Below are positions 35,601 through 60,159 of a stretch of DNA of 64,000 nucleotides, one piece after another. Position numbers and translations under genes: made by a program. The first letter of the stretch is position 1. Each line of letters starts with the position of its first letter. Below the pieces are notes generated by a model, which worked only from the letters and a program-made list of their open reading frames with translations, was not told the origin of the DNA and did no database searches. Source of the DNA: Phymorhynchus buccinoides (Eukaryota; Mollusca; Gastropoda; Neogastropoda; Raphitomidae); assembly GCA_017654935.2 (NCBI GenBank), contig CM065680.1, positions 34,309,127-34,373,126 of the forward strand, written 5' to 3'.

Positions 35601-36732
35601 TCAAGAAACACTTGCAAAAAGATTTCCTTCAGCTGAAGCTGGACTTGCTGGACCTAACAATTTCTTAGTTAGGCGCATAACAGCAGCATGACGCATCTGC
35701 GCTCATTGACAGGAAGCTGTCTGAGCGATCGAAGAAGAAGAACTCTTTTACCTTCTAAAAATAAATTTGGTTACACTGTGTTGTTTAAAATATACACATG
35801 CACAAAAATTGTACACAGACCCCACCCCACCCCCAATTTTTAATGTATTTTTTAAATGGGACGTTTTCATGTGAATCATGCTGAGTAAAGGCATTTAAAC
35901 ATAGTTTCAACTTCTTAACCATTTATCTAAAATATTCTTATAACTTTTTCTTTTGTGAAGGCACTCTATAATGTCTGTGAATGCTCTTTCAGGCTCGTAA
36001 CTTGTCCATGGCAGAATTGATGGACTGGCAACACTTGAAAGGATCCAGCCAGCATATCCACAAGGTAAAATTACAACTGTAATGTGAGCTGTCTGTTTCT
36101 TCTTTGCTGGAACATTTTCTGCTTGTGTTTGTCTTAGAAATCACACATTTTTATATGGCAAAATCGAAACAAAAAGAGAAACATTGTAAGACAGGAATAC
36201 CCAGGACAAGTTTAAGTACATTGTTAGTAAGTGTGGTCTGCTTATGTTATGTCAGTAGCAATGCAGTCTCAATTTGGGATCGCCTCCTAAGCAGTTACCA
36301 TAAACTCTTTTGAACAACTGAAGTCAGGCTATTAACGTAAATACTTGAGTTAGGCTCTGAGTTTACTATGTGTACTTCTTCTTCGTTCCCAATCCGTATG
36401 GCCATAATGGGTGAGGTACTTATTTGTCCAGTTTTCACTGGTCTCCCCTCTGCATTCAGCCAACACATTCCAAGGTCAGATGGCCTCGGGCATTGTGAAT
36501 ACAAACAGCTTGGGCATTATAAATGCAAAAGGAATTAAGAAAAAGTTTAATGTTGTTATATGTATTTGATAGTCTCTTAATCTTAAAGCTGTGTTTTCAC
36601 CCTATTTTACTTTTTTATGCTTTTCAGGTTTTAGATTGTTTTTCTTATTTGTTCCAGGGCCTGGGCCTGGAGAATACTGAACTTTATGTGTCCTATCTGT
36701 TCTGGCACAAAATCAACACAGTCAGCCAGTAG
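8685..36732 (+). CDS. RAD54B: DNA repair and recombination protein RAD54B (24 coding exons)
   Basis: Nuclear Swi2/Snf2 ATPase that translocates on duplex DNA and assists RAD51/DMC1 strand exchange. Coding exons: 8685–8785, 8937–9603, 10481–10502, 11683–11737, 13093–13180, 13480–13582, 14878–14927, 15400–15510, 16360–16514, 17253–17300, 17768–17849, 23772–23852, 24245–24394, 24889–25000, 25860–26039, 26758–27008, 27854–28018, 31328–31454, 31948–32054, 32682–32747, 34404–34514, 35029–35187, 35993–36064, 36658–36732. All junctions keep frame: 3138 nt, 1045 aa plus stop (human RAD54B is 910 aa). The start MRRSAAPSQ matches the vertebrate N-terminus. VVWC…KKKHKKWEGD (~246–263) marks the B-type N-terminal domain. 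Helicase motifs: I DDMGLGKT (~452), Ia ITPGSLV, II DEGH (~557), [31 protein letters not shown] (~889). The 222-codon second exon is Ser/Thr-rich, probably disordered, and accounts for the extra length. The third intron begins with GC. Confidence 0.95.
10141..10211. repeat. Imperfect CA/CG microsatellite
   Basis: CA-rich run with interspersed cgcaca and cataca units, inside RAD54B intron 2. Confidence 0.85.
10594..11311. mobile_element. pogo/Tigger-like MITE
   Basis: Terminal inverted repeats CAGTGGAACCTCCC and its complement, with TA on both outer sides (10592–10593 and 11312–11313). TA duplication and CAG…GAACCTC ends are typical of the pogo/Tigger branch of Tc1/mariner. No transposase is present. 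A second element is nested inside (10746–11291). Confidence 0.75.
10746..11291. mobile_element. Nested MITE with TTAA target duplication
   Basis: Inverted termini CTCTTCTACTACC and GGTAGTAGAAGAG, bordered by TTAA at 10742–10745 and 11292–11295. TTAA targets are characteristic of piggyBac-type and Kolobok elements. It lies close to the right end of the enclosing pogo-like MITE. Confidence 0.65.
11839..12353. mobile_element. MITE with CAGCCCTGAAAGTGG ends and 5-bp duplication
   Basis: Perfect 15-bp inverted termini and a direct CTAGT on both sides (11834–11838, 12354–12358). Contains poly-T tracts and no complete gene. The CAG start and 5-bp duplication are compatible with a non-autonomous hAT relative, by inference. 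Confidence 0.75.
12440..12905 (+). repeat. Dispersed 'ttctggaagttctgtgctt' repeat, copy 1 (long form)
   Basis: Shares agttcccccaccttctgg, aagttctgtgcttgtaactt and ctttgactctgcc with 27120–27430, 35440–35745, 37590–37830 (reverse) and 59520–59852. The 3' half (gctgtatggcctgggaacg) is also at 59725–59852 and, reversed, at 36375–36490. Probably a SINE-like family. Confidence 0.65.
13815..14655 (+). repeat. tRNA-derived SINE
   Basis: The head has a polymerase III box A (tggcgtagtgg, 13824–13834) and box B (ggttcgaatcc, 13868–13878) at tRNA spacing. A long unique body follows, with an internal T-run and a CAACAAACAAACAAAATAATAA tail type of ending near 14655. Lies in RAD54B intron 6. The 3' limit, and whether one or two elements are present, is uncertain. 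Confidence 0.75.
14994..15162 (+). repeat. 84-bp direct duplication
   Basis: Two near-identical copies starting aagaattttgtttggcagaa (gcag at 15007 and 15091) and ending ctctcctggaaatttgttac. Inside RAD54B intron 7. Confidence 0.85.
15489..16030 (+). repeat. 89-bp minisatellite that includes the exon 8 donor
   Basis: About six units. Each contains gcccactgctgctcaccag|gtgtgttagc. Exon–donor copies end at 15510 (the real junction), 15599, 15692, 15781, 15870 and 15959 (periods 89, 93, 89, 89, 89). Later copies would add gtg tgt tag, an in-frame stop, so only the first donor gives a coding message. Confidence 0.9.
18272..23720 (+). repeat. 62-bp minisatellite, roughly 88 copies, in RAD54B intron 11
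   Basis: Head-to-tail units of about 62 bp (gtacctcttgtcaatattgg, then atttaatttctctgcctggc, then tgtatctgttctttctttct, ca). Variants: A/G in caat(a/g)ttgg, ttaatt/ttcatt, and units shortened by 4 or 8 bp in the tttctttct run. There are no spacers. Every unit carries a pyrimidine tract plus CAG, i.e. a strong acceptor-like site. All frames lack stops over long stretches, producing artefactual Cys/Leu-rich reading frames. Confidence 0.95.
24471..24580. repeat. CA-rich degenerate microsatellite
   Basis: cacacaaacacaggtacact-type interrupted CA repeats just inside intron 13. Confidence 0.7.
25045..25165. repeat. 'aaggcgcacc' dispersed element fragment
   Basis: Starts accatattttacggactaca followed by aggcgcacctgataataagg. 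Similar starts occur at 10015–10110 (ttctgactataaggcg) and 58928–58965 (tatttttcggatgataaggc), marking a dispersed family. Confidence 0.45.
26466..26757 (+). repeat. Two extra copies of the start of RAD54B coding exon 16
   Basis: Segments 26466–26611 and 26612–26757 each repeat the acceptor, the first ~105 bp of exon 16 ([20 protein letters not shown] and on to LMGRGF) and 41 bp of upstream intron ending tccctgtcccag. The period is exactly 146 bp and copies are nearly identical to the true exon at 26758. Reading through a copy shifts frame (146 is not a multiple of 3) and reaches TGA, so the extra copies must be skipped for a functional product. Confidence 0.9.
27120..27430 (+). repeat. Dispersed 'ttctggaagttctgtgctt' repeat, copy 2
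   Basis: Contains ataccggggggagtctt, ccaacttctggaagttctgt and, near the end, ttaggcgcataacggcatca. Aligns along its length with 35440–35745. Lies in RAD54B intron 16. Confidence 0.7.
27549..27810 (-). repeat. Possible LINE 3'-end fragment
   Basis: Starts with (aat)n then gatgaccatttttatagcgc. Reversed, this is an …agcgct…(att)n tail resembling the 3' end of the LINE at 63500–63566. No coding part is visible. Confidence 0.35.
28079..28459. mobile_element. MITE with CAGGCATGGTAG ends and 5-bp duplication
   Basis: Perfect 12-bp inverted termini (CAGGCATGGTAG / CTACCATGCCTG) and a direct ATTAC on each side (28074–28078, 28460–28464). Internal Y-rich sequence, no gene. Same terminal trinucleotide and duplication length as 11839–12353 and 53727–54267. 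Confidence 0.75.
28465..28740 (-). mobile_element. LINE reverse-transcriptase C-terminal fragment
   Basis: The minus strand encodes [24 protein letters not shown] and [11 protein letters not shown], the typical tail of RTE/jockey-type LINE proteins (W-x-GH, GKRxRG, DRxxWR). Frames shift within it. Adjacent to the 28079–28459 MITE. A dead 5'-truncated copy. Confidence 0.7.
28844..29328. mobile_element. MITE, CATACCTGCCAAC ends, 6-bp duplication
   Basis: Inverted termini catacctgccaac and gttggcagctatg (one mismatch), with direct CAACTA at 28838–28843 and 29329–29334. A second copy of the flanking sequence lies downstream without the insert (CAACTA once, 29446–29451). Related at the ends to 30108–30911. 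Confidence 0.85.
29330..29480 (+). repeat. Local duplication of the MITE flank
   Basis: The block cattttcttcttttttt…gcaaataaatgcgtaaaata…acttacacacaacta and tatgccatgaaagtta repeats the sequence around 28756–28843 and 29335–29350. It is thus a tandem segmental copy that lacks the MITE. Confidence 0.8.
30108..30911. mobile_element. MITE, CAGACCTGCCAACC ends, 6-bp duplication
   Basis: Inverted termini CAGACCTGCCAACC / GGTTGGCAGGTCTG with direct TGTAGA at 30102–30107 and 30912–30917. About 804 bp, no transposase seen. Same terminal family as 28844–29328, in the same RAD54B intron (17). Confidence 0.8.
32056..32216 (-). repeat. Short dispersed repeat, copy 1
   Basis: Reverse complement of a block also found at 34545–34715 and 57160–57325 (gggatcatcccaacagccga, gaacactatggtacaaatgc, gcagccacactccg). 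Begins right after the exon 19 donor. SINE-like; class unknown. Confidence 0.65.
32949..33855 (+). mobile_element. Decayed Tc1/mariner transposon
   Basis: Imperfect inverted termini (tactcctcgcaaaaagtcaa / complement of gactttctgtgaggagta) next to TA on both sides. The C-terminal half of a Tc1-type transposase is readable from 33190 to 33598: [38 protein letters not shown], then [20 protein letters not shown] and [12 protein letters not shown]. Stops and a frame break interrupt it, and the N-terminal DNA-binding part is missing, so it is a non-autonomous remnant. In RAD54B intron 20. Confidence 0.85.
34545..34715 (+). repeat. Short dispersed repeat, copy 2
   Basis: Same family as 32056–32216 (reverse) and 57160–57325, preceded by (gtt)n. 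Starts 30 bp after the exon 21 donor. Confidence 0.7.
35440..35745 (+). repeat. Dispersed 'ttctggaagttctgtgctt' repeat, copy 3
   Basis: Near full-length match to 27120–27430, including ttaggcgcataacagcagca and the final atcgaagaagaag. In RAD54B intron 22. Confidence 0.7.
36375..36490 (-). repeat. Dispersed repeat fragment (3' half)
   Basis: Reversed copy of the segment at 12780–12905 and 59725–59852 (tatggcctgggaacgcagaa type). In RAD54B intron 23. Confidence 0.55.
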
Positions 36733-37260
36733 TAGAAGACGTGATACTGATAGTGCAACACTGTAGTTTGCTGTTACATTTCCAGTTTTGTTTTGCATGT
36801 GATACTGATAGTGCAACACTGTAGTCTGCTGTTACATTTCCAGTTTCATTTTGCATGTGGTACATTTCAGAGTTGGGATTTTGTTTTGTTTCGCAAAGAC
36901 AATACTCAATAGAAAGATGCTTGTAAAAATTAACTTCAAGAAGTTATTGTAGATAAGAAACAATGTCATCTAGGTATTGAAGAAGAGAAATATACAATAA
37001 TCGTTTTGTAACATAGTCATTCTGTGTTCATGTTATGAATCACTCAATGATTGATAGCAAATTGGTGTGTGTGTGTGTATGAATTCTGTTCACATGTATG
37101 CAGATTGAGATATAGTTCCATGCAAAGATGTTTAATTTGTTATGTGATTTACATTTGACATTTTGCTGAATGCTTGATGCTTTGCCTTTGCAGTAAATGT
37201 ACATAATTAAAAATGTAATTAAGTGTGATGAATTATAGTGATTAAAACAATCTTGAACAT
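36733..37260 (+). other. RAD54B 3' UTR region
   Basis: Follows the TAG at 36730–36732. Contains a 58-bp direct duplication (gtgatactgatagtgcaaca at 36741 and 36799). No AATAAA is visible. ATTAAA variants occur at about 37206 and 37243, plausible weak polyadenylation signals. Confidence 0.45.
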
Positions 37261-37589
37261 GGTTAACCGCATCAGAACTTTTTCATCTCTTCAATGCTTT
37301 GCTTGACTTGCTGATACAATAACAAATGTGAAGGAGTATTGGTGTGTGTGAGTTGGGTGGAAATGACGGACATGTAAGCCCCTGTGGGCCAACCTTCACG
37401 TGGCAGGGGTGTTCTCGACCAAGCTGTGCCCACCCCTTTTTCTTATCTTTCCTATTTTTTCTGCCTACCATGTCTTTTACTATCTCTTTTTCCCCCATAA
37501 AGTCTCCCGACAAGATCTGCAGTTTTCCATTTCGTCTGATTTCTGTCTCCCCGGATCTTCAATCTGTTCTTTCATCTTTCCTTTCCAAA

Positions 37590-37830
37590 TGCAGGACTAA
37601 GAAATAGGCCCAGCAAGTCCGACTTCGGCTGAAGGAAATCTTTTTGAAAGTGTTTCTTGAAAAAAGGCAGGAGAATGAACCGGAAAGGCAGAAAGATAGC
37701 AGAAAGACAGTAAGCAAAGGGAAAAGGCAGAGTCAAAGAGAGTGACAGATTAGAGGAAGTTACAAGCACAGAACTTCCAGAAGGTGAGGGAACTATTTAT
37801 GCAAAAGACCCCCCAGTATCCTCTCCTGTG
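37590..37830 (-). repeat. Dispersed 'ttctggaagttctgtgctt' repeat, copy 4 (reversed)
   Basis: Contains gaggaagttacaagcacaga followed by acttccagaaggtgaggg, the reverse complement of the family core. Confidence 0.65.
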
Positions 37831-39862
37831 TGCATTCTAGTCAATAATTAAAGCAGAGCATGTGCAACTTGGAATCAAGTTTCCTCTAGGCCTACACTAA
37901 CCAAACGAATAGGCCCACTGCCATGAATAAACAGACCAGAAAAGAATGGGATAGATACAACATGAATTAATACTACAGTACTGTTCAAGTGTATGGTGCA
38001 CTTGATCAATATTGTTGATAAAATAACATCTGTTTTATTTCAATGTCCATTCACATGCCATGGTAGTGGAGAAACTTCCAGTATTGAAGCTGAACATACT
38101 TCACGCACACACAAAAAAGAGGATATGTTTTTGCCCATCATGACTTAAAGGGTACTCCTCAGGTACAGCGGTAAGACTTCAATGTTTTTCCGTATCCACA
38201 TTTTAAACGCTGCCTCTTTTTTTCATAGCTTTTTTGGTCAACATACAAATGGAAACATGTCTTTGGTGGAGGTTTGCACTGTGTTAGTACTCCCTCAACC
38301 CCTCTGTGATGCCCTAGTCTAGCATACAAGATAATCAAAAGTAAGGGTAAAGTTGCTCTCGTACCTACCAACAGCTACATCACGATAGTCCGACGTAGCA
38401 ATAGTATAACATTGCAACATGTACCAAAAGTCCAATAGCAGCTGTTTTGATTTTTTTGTTTCAGACATGGTGTTAGTCTGGCGTGGCATTTAGTCCGACA
38501 GCTAAGAGAGACAGACAGATTATTAGATGGATAGACACACGGGCGGAGAGAGAGACAAACGGAGAGGGGACATACAGATTGTCAGACAGAGATGCCTGCA
38601 CCATATGGCATATAGGCTTTTTAAATTGGCCTTTAGCCTGCTATTTCCTTTTAAGGAAACGCAAATTAAAACTTTTTTTTCAGAGTACAACATACAATGA
38701 AACAAGCAAACTGATATGCATACTAATTATTACTGAATACTTATGTTAGTATGGAAGCAATAATTTTCGGATCCACATGTCGGTGAAAAAAAGTGTTAGA
38801 CTGTTGACATATCGGACCAATGCCACGAAGGAACTTTAAACATCGGGCTATCGAGATGACACCCCTACCAAACATCCCTGATGAAATGTGCACTGATGTT
38901 GTCGTCATCATTCATCATTGCTTTATGAATACACACATCATGCGACTTCAATTGGAAAGGGATGTTCACCTACCAAGCTTTATCAAGGAGCAGCGGTCTA
39001 CCTAATATACGAAAACATAAGAGACTGAATCTGATTCAAAGGGATTACGCTGATCTTGGGTCATTACGTCAATTTTAACACCATGGGCAGCATCTAAGGA
39101 ACCTTTCTGCCAAGTTTCATTAAGATTTAATAGTATGGTACAATTGTGAGAAGTGGAAAAAAGTTCAGTCGGCGGAAGTAATGGCTAGCGGAAGCTGGTT
39201 TATAAAAACAATGCAGATCGGAATTGACATCTAAATATGGATCAACAGTCAATTAAAGATCAAATCTATGCAAAATTTGGTAGGGTTTAGACAAATTTAA
39301 CATTTTTTGTTCTTGTTTACGATCAAAAATGCACTTTCGCTTCTGTTTGTGCCCGTTTTCGTATATTAGGCACACCCAGCAGCAGGCGATAAAAAATGTT
39401 TCCCCTGAATAGTCTTGCAAAGAAAACCAAAGCTGAAGCCGGTCTTTCACGTGCACACACACACACAACCACCACGCAAACTGGCACTACCGCCGCTACC
39501 ATTACCACCACTAACGCATCACACACGCACACCTAAAATGCCAATGTGAATAGTCATTTACACCAAGCACACATGCACGCGTCCTCTCCATTTTAAAATT
39601 TATTGCTAATGTAAGTGTTTTTCCGTGGTTTTTTTTAATGTTTTCGTGTATTGTAGCAATGTTAGCCACCCACTTCAGCCTGCTGCAGACCACACAAGCA
39701 ATCGATCGTAGAAATGACCAAAGTACAATTCATCGCAATAAGTTTTCAGGGTGATCACTAAAGATCAGCCAAAGGCCTCGTGGCCTATGGATGCTGTTTT
39801 ACTATAGGCCTACTATAATACGTTTGTTTGTCTGAGAACATGGTGTAAACTAGAGCGTTAAG

Positions 39863-40400
39863 AGGCAGCATTTTCGGGTCCAGTGACCTTGACCTTTGAC
39901 CGGCTATAACCTTGATTTTTGAACTTGGTCTAGATATCCTTAGTACCTATCCGCAAGCAAAATTTGAGTGTCCTAGGTCCTGTGCTCAAACGTTATTGTG
40001 CCAGGTGCTCGGCAGCATTTTTGGCTCCAGTGACCTTGACCTTTGACCTTCGTTTTTCAATTGACCGATATATTCTTAGTATCAGTATCCGAATGCAAAT
40101 TTGAACGTCCTATGTCCCTCCATTCAATCGTTATAGTGTCAGGTGCTCTACAGCATTTTCGGCGCCAATAACCTTGACCTTTGACCATTTTTGAACTGGT
40201 CTAGATATCTTTAGTACCTATCCACATGCAAAATTTGAGCGTCCTAGGTCCCTCCGTTATCGTGCCAGGTGATCGGCAGCATTTTCGGCTCCAGTGACCT
40301 ATGACCTTCATTTTCGAACTTGGCCTAGATATTCTTAGTACCTATCCGCATCCAAAAATTGAGCGTCCTAGGTCCCTTCGTTCAAACGTTATCGTGTTTA
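39863..40400 (+). repeat. Diverged 125–147-bp tandem array with TGACC half-sites
   Basis: About four units, each starting gcagcattttcgg, then ccagtgaccttgacctttga, then tagatat…cttagtacctatccgca and gtcctaggtcc. Direct TGACC(T) repeats lie at 39884–39901, 40031–40048, 40170–40187 and 40295–40306. Confidence 0.8.
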
Positions 40401-40565
40401 CATAGCCAGGAACAGAATCCACTGAAAACATTACCAGCTTCGCTCTTCGTTCGCGGCTGGTAAAAAAAAGCTGGCTTACCCAGTCTCCCTCAATAACATT
40501 AAAATTCGTACATGTATTCGTATTTTCTCTCTATTTCTTTTCTTGTTCCAGTTGACAGCTCTCTC

Positions 40566-40567
<2 letters not shown>

Positions 40568-40637
<70 letters not shown>
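40568..40637. repeat. (CT)n microsatellite
   Basis: About 70 bp of uninterrupted CT. Confidence 0.95.
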
Positions 40638-40639
<2 letters not shown>

Positions 40640-41041
40640 TGTCCGTCTTTTGCTACGTCGGACCTTCTTTTTTGTTTTAAAGTTGCATCATTTAATCTGC
40701 ATCTGCACCCGGTACGTTGGCAGAAAACACCAACAGAAAAACTTCGAGGAATGCACAAAAATTAAAAAATGTTGCCACGTCGGAACTTTAAAAAACCAAA
40801 AAACATCTCGTGATGTAAACACGGTAGTGTCTTGGTCACATTATGTGGTTGGATGCCTGTAAAGACAAAAACATTCCATGAAACAAACAGCGCGTAAAAA
40901 GACAAGTTTCTCTTCTTCTCTTGAGCCGAGGGCCCACGGTCAATGCGCTGGCCATTCTGAATTCCATCGTAAGTTTTAGCGCACCAGTTACTTGTCCACT
41001 GCATTGACACGCAGGACTTAACCGTGAAGCTTGACATAAGA

Positions 41042-47954
<6,913 letters not shown>

Positions 47955-50122
47955 CAACAGTCTTATCCAACAGCAGTACTGTAGGCCTGATTGAGCTAAT
48001 AGCACGGACCTAATGTAGGTCCGTGGCTAATAGGCCTAACGTTGTGATGTCAACATTAAATGTGATGGGAATTTTAAAACAAATAACACGAATTGTGCAT
48101 TTGTCATTTACCAAAATGTTAACTTCGGAGAAAAAAAACAATCCTATTGTTTCAGTAAAATTAATAATAATCTGCTCTGGTTTCTGAATAGACTCAGGCC
48201 ACTTCATCTCCACAACTAGCCGACACTTCCCAGCCACGATCAAAACCCACCCATTCAAAGTATTCAGATTGTGGCGGTACTATAGCCGATGAGGCCGAGG
48301 CGTGGTTACCGCTACACCTATCTGTATTGTTAAAAAATCGGGACTTTACTGGAGTTGCACTGCCTCCGGGCATTGCCTCCAGTATTGTTCCCATCATCTT
48401 TGTATTTACAATTAATGTCCCATATGTGTCTGTTCCAGACTGAGAGGACGTAAAACACAATTTTTCATTCCACCCATTCCAGGAAGCTTTTTCTGCGTAA
48501 TTTGTTGTCCCAAGTTATAAAAAGATAAATGATTGAATGAATGCGGGAGAATCATCAATGGTTTCGTATGTGAATCAAAGTTGAATGTCCATATATGGAT
48601 TAAAATATTAAAATGGTGACATGTTTTGCACCCAAAGAAGCGTTAGTTTGAAAGTTAAAGTTGGTTGCTATGGAAACTTTTTCTTTTATTCCAGAAAATG
48701 TAGGGAGGTGTGTGTGTGTGTGTGTGGGGGGGGGGGGGGCATATTAGAAAAGACGATTGTTTCATAACCTTCCATTGAATCGTCTCCATAATCATGGGGG
48801 GAAAAACACCACCTGCTTTGCATTGTTATCAACAGTTTTATTAATAAATCTCTGGTGATATCATTAATAGGTGTGTAGCCACATCACATGCTACACTCTC
48901 CATTGGTCAGTCTGGCACCAAAACAACGCTATCCCTCCCCGGTCCCGCTCTGCCTACTCCTAGCTTACTGGCACTCTCCTACTAGACACGCTATCAACAG
49001 CAAGCCTTTGTCTCTGTGTTCCATGATTATCCTGTACACTGTGTATAAGTTAATAAACGTGCTTATATACATGATATCCTTGTAGTCAGTCAGTTGTGTT
49101 TCCTCTTAGTGATGTAATGCACGCGTCAGTGAACCCACCACAACAGCAACAACAACAACAGTCAACTCATTATAAAATCCATGGGTGCCATTTGGAGGGG
49201 AGGATGAAGGGGGTCACTCTATGTAGGCCTACAACAATGTCAGTTGTTTGAAGTTATGCTAATATTTTTTGTTTAATGAACAGTAGAGTTCCCCGTGATT
49301 TGCAATAATGAAATTCGACTTGTAATGTGTTTTGTAAAGACTTGATGTATTTTTCATATTCTAAATAAAGTTTTTTGTTTTGTTTTTCATAAGTCTATCA
49401 TGCAAGTTATTTATTGTGTTGTGTTGTTTCATTCGTTTTCACTTATTCTTACATTAAAGCATATCTCTGTCTCTGTTTCTTTGTCTCTCTCTCTCTCCCC
49501 ATTTCAGCCTGACCACTTCTGAAAAGCTTGCTACGCCCCTGACACACATGCGCACACACATACGTACACACATTGTGACATATGCTCACGCACGCATACA
49601 TACAGAGAGAGAGAGAGAGAGGGGGGGGGGGGGAGAGAGAGAGAGATGCAACTAAGCTGCCCACGAAAATTTAGGGAACACTTTCAACATACACATGCTT
49701 TGGTTATTTGCTTGTAGCTTCCAAACGCGTCGCATCTGGACCTTAAAACATGGCAGTTATATACACAAGAGACATGACCTTACCGCGAAAGCACTAGTTT
49801 TTGCAATCGCCATTGGCTTCTATGGTAACGTGAGTTTTAAAAACGCCTCTAAATCCAGAAAACTGCCACAAATTTAATGCATCAGCATTTCCTCCATATA
49901 GTGATTTTCGCAAAATGGTATTCCTCACATGTAGGCAGGAAGCTAAAAGAATGCGTACAACTTTCAATAAGGTCCTTTCTTAACAGAAGAGATATTGAAA
50001 TTATTCGGTTATAGTTACGAGAGTTGTGCAGCAAAAGTTGAGTGTTTTGGAACTTGGGAGACCGGCCTTGGCATAGGCCTACTAGCTACAGGAGGGGGTG
50101 GCTGTGCAAGAAGGTGGTCATC

Positions 50123-50505
50123 AGGTAAAGGTAAAGATGTGCCACCCCCCCTGCATTTCTCGGTTAATTGTATTTTTCCGTTTTTGCCTTTCTTACCATA
50201 CATAAAGCTGTATTTTAGGAACATTTTTTGCTAATAACCTTTTTGGAATACTAGCCCTAAACCTAACCCTACCCCCCACTACGTACTGCAGTACACCGCG
50301 ATTTGTCACAGTTGTGGTTCGTTGCGTTTTCCGTCTTATAGGGTGGGTGGTAGGGTTAGGGCTAGGGTTAGGGATAGGGTTAGTATTCCAAAAAGGTTAT
50401 TAGCTAAAACTGTTCCTAAAATACAGCTTCATGTATGTAAAGGCAAAAACGGAAAAATACAATTAACCGAGAAATGTAGGGGGGGTGCACATCTTGACCT
50501 TTGCC
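50123..50505. mobile_element. Fold-back element with telomere-like arms, copy 2
   Basis: Starts ggtaaaggtaaagatgtgcc and ends gtgcacatcttgacctttgc. Left arm contains cctaaacctaaccctacc; right arm contains gggttagggctagggttagg. Same structure as 45188–45610. Confidence 0.8.
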
Positions 50506-51655
50506 TTTTCTTGACCTTTGCCGGTCATCAATTTCAGGCATCAAGTATCGGTCATTATTAAGCTCTGACAGTGGTTCCCGCACAGCCACACCTTCCTGCA
50601 GCCTTTCCAGGGCTCTCCTTAGATCCAAAAGGCTCAACTTTCCCTGCACAGCCATCATGACTCAGCCTATCTCTTTTGTTTTGAAAGGATCTTTTTGTCA
50701 GTTGTACTCATTCTTTAAGTTTCTTGCTAACATAACTTGTGCTGAGTACCATTTTGCTCAATCCACATTGTGGAAAAAATGCTGATGCACTGAACTTGTT
50801 ACATAGACTAGTTCTCGAGTTTATACCTAATACACGCACGCACAAATTCACTTCACACTGAGGGAGATAGAGACAGTCATACAGACAGAGAAAGCGAACA
50901 CACACACACACACACCACCACCACCACCACCTTTCCTTCAACTGTGATTAGGGAATATGGACGGAAAACAAAAAGGCACAATCAAATAAAGTTTTATTAT
51001 AGAGTCGAGTAATCGTACGTGGACGCGTTTTGAAAGACCTTTAGGCCCTAGACTAAAAAGGTTGTTGACGGACTTTTTACGTCAGAATTGTGTAGAAAGT
51101 TCTATGTTACCTTACGTCATGATTTAAAAATAGGCCAAACCGTGTCATTGCCAAATCACATGACCGGTGTCATGAGAAATAAGTACCTACCGTAAAATAA
51201 GTACCACTCGCATGCGCACTGGAACCATTATTATTTCATGTAATAACTAAGTCAACTATGATAATAAAATATTGAGATTTAAGTGCTCAAACTACACGGA
51301 AAGAATCAAGAAATAGAGCGGGAGGGTGTAAATCTACATATTTGGCGAGAAATCGATGTACAAAGCCATGCCACTTAGTTTTGTATTTTTTTCAAAATGG
51401 GGAACGATATAAACAACCACACATGCAAAGAAAAATAAATAATTAGGATCAGGAAATAGGAACAAAATAATATAGCCGTTAGGCTTTCAAAGTCCCATCT
51501 TTGTGTTTTGGTTTTATTTTTACACTAGCAGCAATGCCCCGTGGTTGCCATGCCCTGCGCTCGCTTTGCTTTGTGGCAGTTTTCCCCCGGCACAGGTCTT
51601 TAAAACAGCAGTTGCCATGATAGCACTTCAAAATGTGTCCCACTGTAGTCCATGT

Positions 51656-52345
51656 TTACGGAGCACCCTCGGCTCTCACTCTCACTGTGCTACTGATTGG
51701 CCCTTCAAACTGTCTTCCGGACTGCATTCCCCTATTAATGCTGATCACAAAATGGTTATAGTGGTCTAATGCCAACGGTTTTGAAATTATGAGCATTTGT
51801 TTTCAGAGTCCCCTCGATCAGCTCTCACTCTCACTGTGCTATTGGCCCCTTCAAAATGTCATCCACTGCATTCCCCTGTTAATGCGGATCACAAATATAT
51901 ATGGTTGTAGTGGTCTAACACCAACGGTTTTAAAACTATGAGCACTTGTTTTCGGAGTGCACTCAGCTCTCACTCTCACTGTGCTATGGCTCCAACCCAC
52001 CTGCGTGCGCATCTCGACCATTCCAACGGAAGTGTCGCCATCTTAGTCCTTATTTGTGTGTAAACAAAGTGAAAATGTTATCTAAATGTGTAAAGAAAAC
52101 ATCCAGATGTTATAAATACAGTTTAGATAAGTTTCGAATTGGAACAGCCAAATACGCAGCATCGATCTGGCATTTTTCAAACAAAGGTAAGGACTAAGAT
52201 GGCGGTCTCCCATAATATGGCGCTCCTTGTGGCCGGATATGACGACACGTGGGTACCAGCCATTGGCCCTTCAAAATGTCTTCCACTGTGATGATGATCA
52301 TGAATATATATAATATATGGTTGGGTCTAACGCCAACAACTTTGA
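51656..52345 (+). repeat. Diverged ~160-bp tandem repeat, three copies
   Basis: Repeated block gctctcactctcactgtgct…ttcaaaatgtc…tccactgcattcccct…ggtctaa…ccaacggtttt occurs three times. The third copy is split by an insertion at 51988–52261. Confidence 0.75.
51988..52261. mobile_element. MITE-like insertion splitting a tandem repeat
   Basis: Compared with the preceding repeat unit (gtgctattggcc), the third unit is interrupted after gtgctat and resumes at attggccc. The insert has inverted ends ggctccaacccac / gtgggtaccagcc and an inner inverted pair cgccatcttagtcctta / taaggactaagatggcg. Only a 2–3-bp duplication is visible. Confidence 0.6.
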
Positions 52346-52610
52346 AATTATGTTCACTCTCATGCCACAAGACGCCTCTAAATATATTCAGGGGCGAATC
52401 TTTCCGAAACAGCAAACAATTCGAATGAGGAAAGGTATTTATTTCATGGGTGAGGTATTTTATGCAAAACCGGATTTGCGGCATGTCGCAATAAAATTAA
52501 ACAAGTCATATGTAGAAAAACCTTCATTCTCGGTTCAGACTTATCAACTGTCAACTGCGTTGAAAGCATTACCTCGAAGAGTACCTACACGTTCAGTTTG
52601 AAAACACAAA

Positions 52611-60159
<7,549 letters not shown>

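Larger units (their letters stand above)
37261..41041. other. Intergenic between RAD54B and UBE2D-like gene
   Basis: No credible gene. Holds a reversed dispersed repeat (37590–37830), a diverged tandem array (39863–40400) and a (CT)n microsatellite (40568–40637). The remaining sequence shows nothing recognisable. Confidence 0.5.
47955..52610. other. Intergenic between the two UBE2D paralogues
   Basis: Contains the 3' flank of the first gene (AATAAA near 48842, 49051 and 49364), a GT plus poly-G tract (48711–48739), a GA plus G tract (49603–49646), a fold-back element (50123–50505), a ~160-bp diverged tandem repeat (51656–52340) interrupted by a MITE, and the 5' flank of the second gene. No convincing additional gene. 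Confidence 0.55.

Noticed and set aside
52317..52601. 94-codon frame just upstream of UBE2D
   Set aside because: It overlaps a diverged tandem repeat, has no recognisable domain, and lies in the likely 5' flank of UBE2D.
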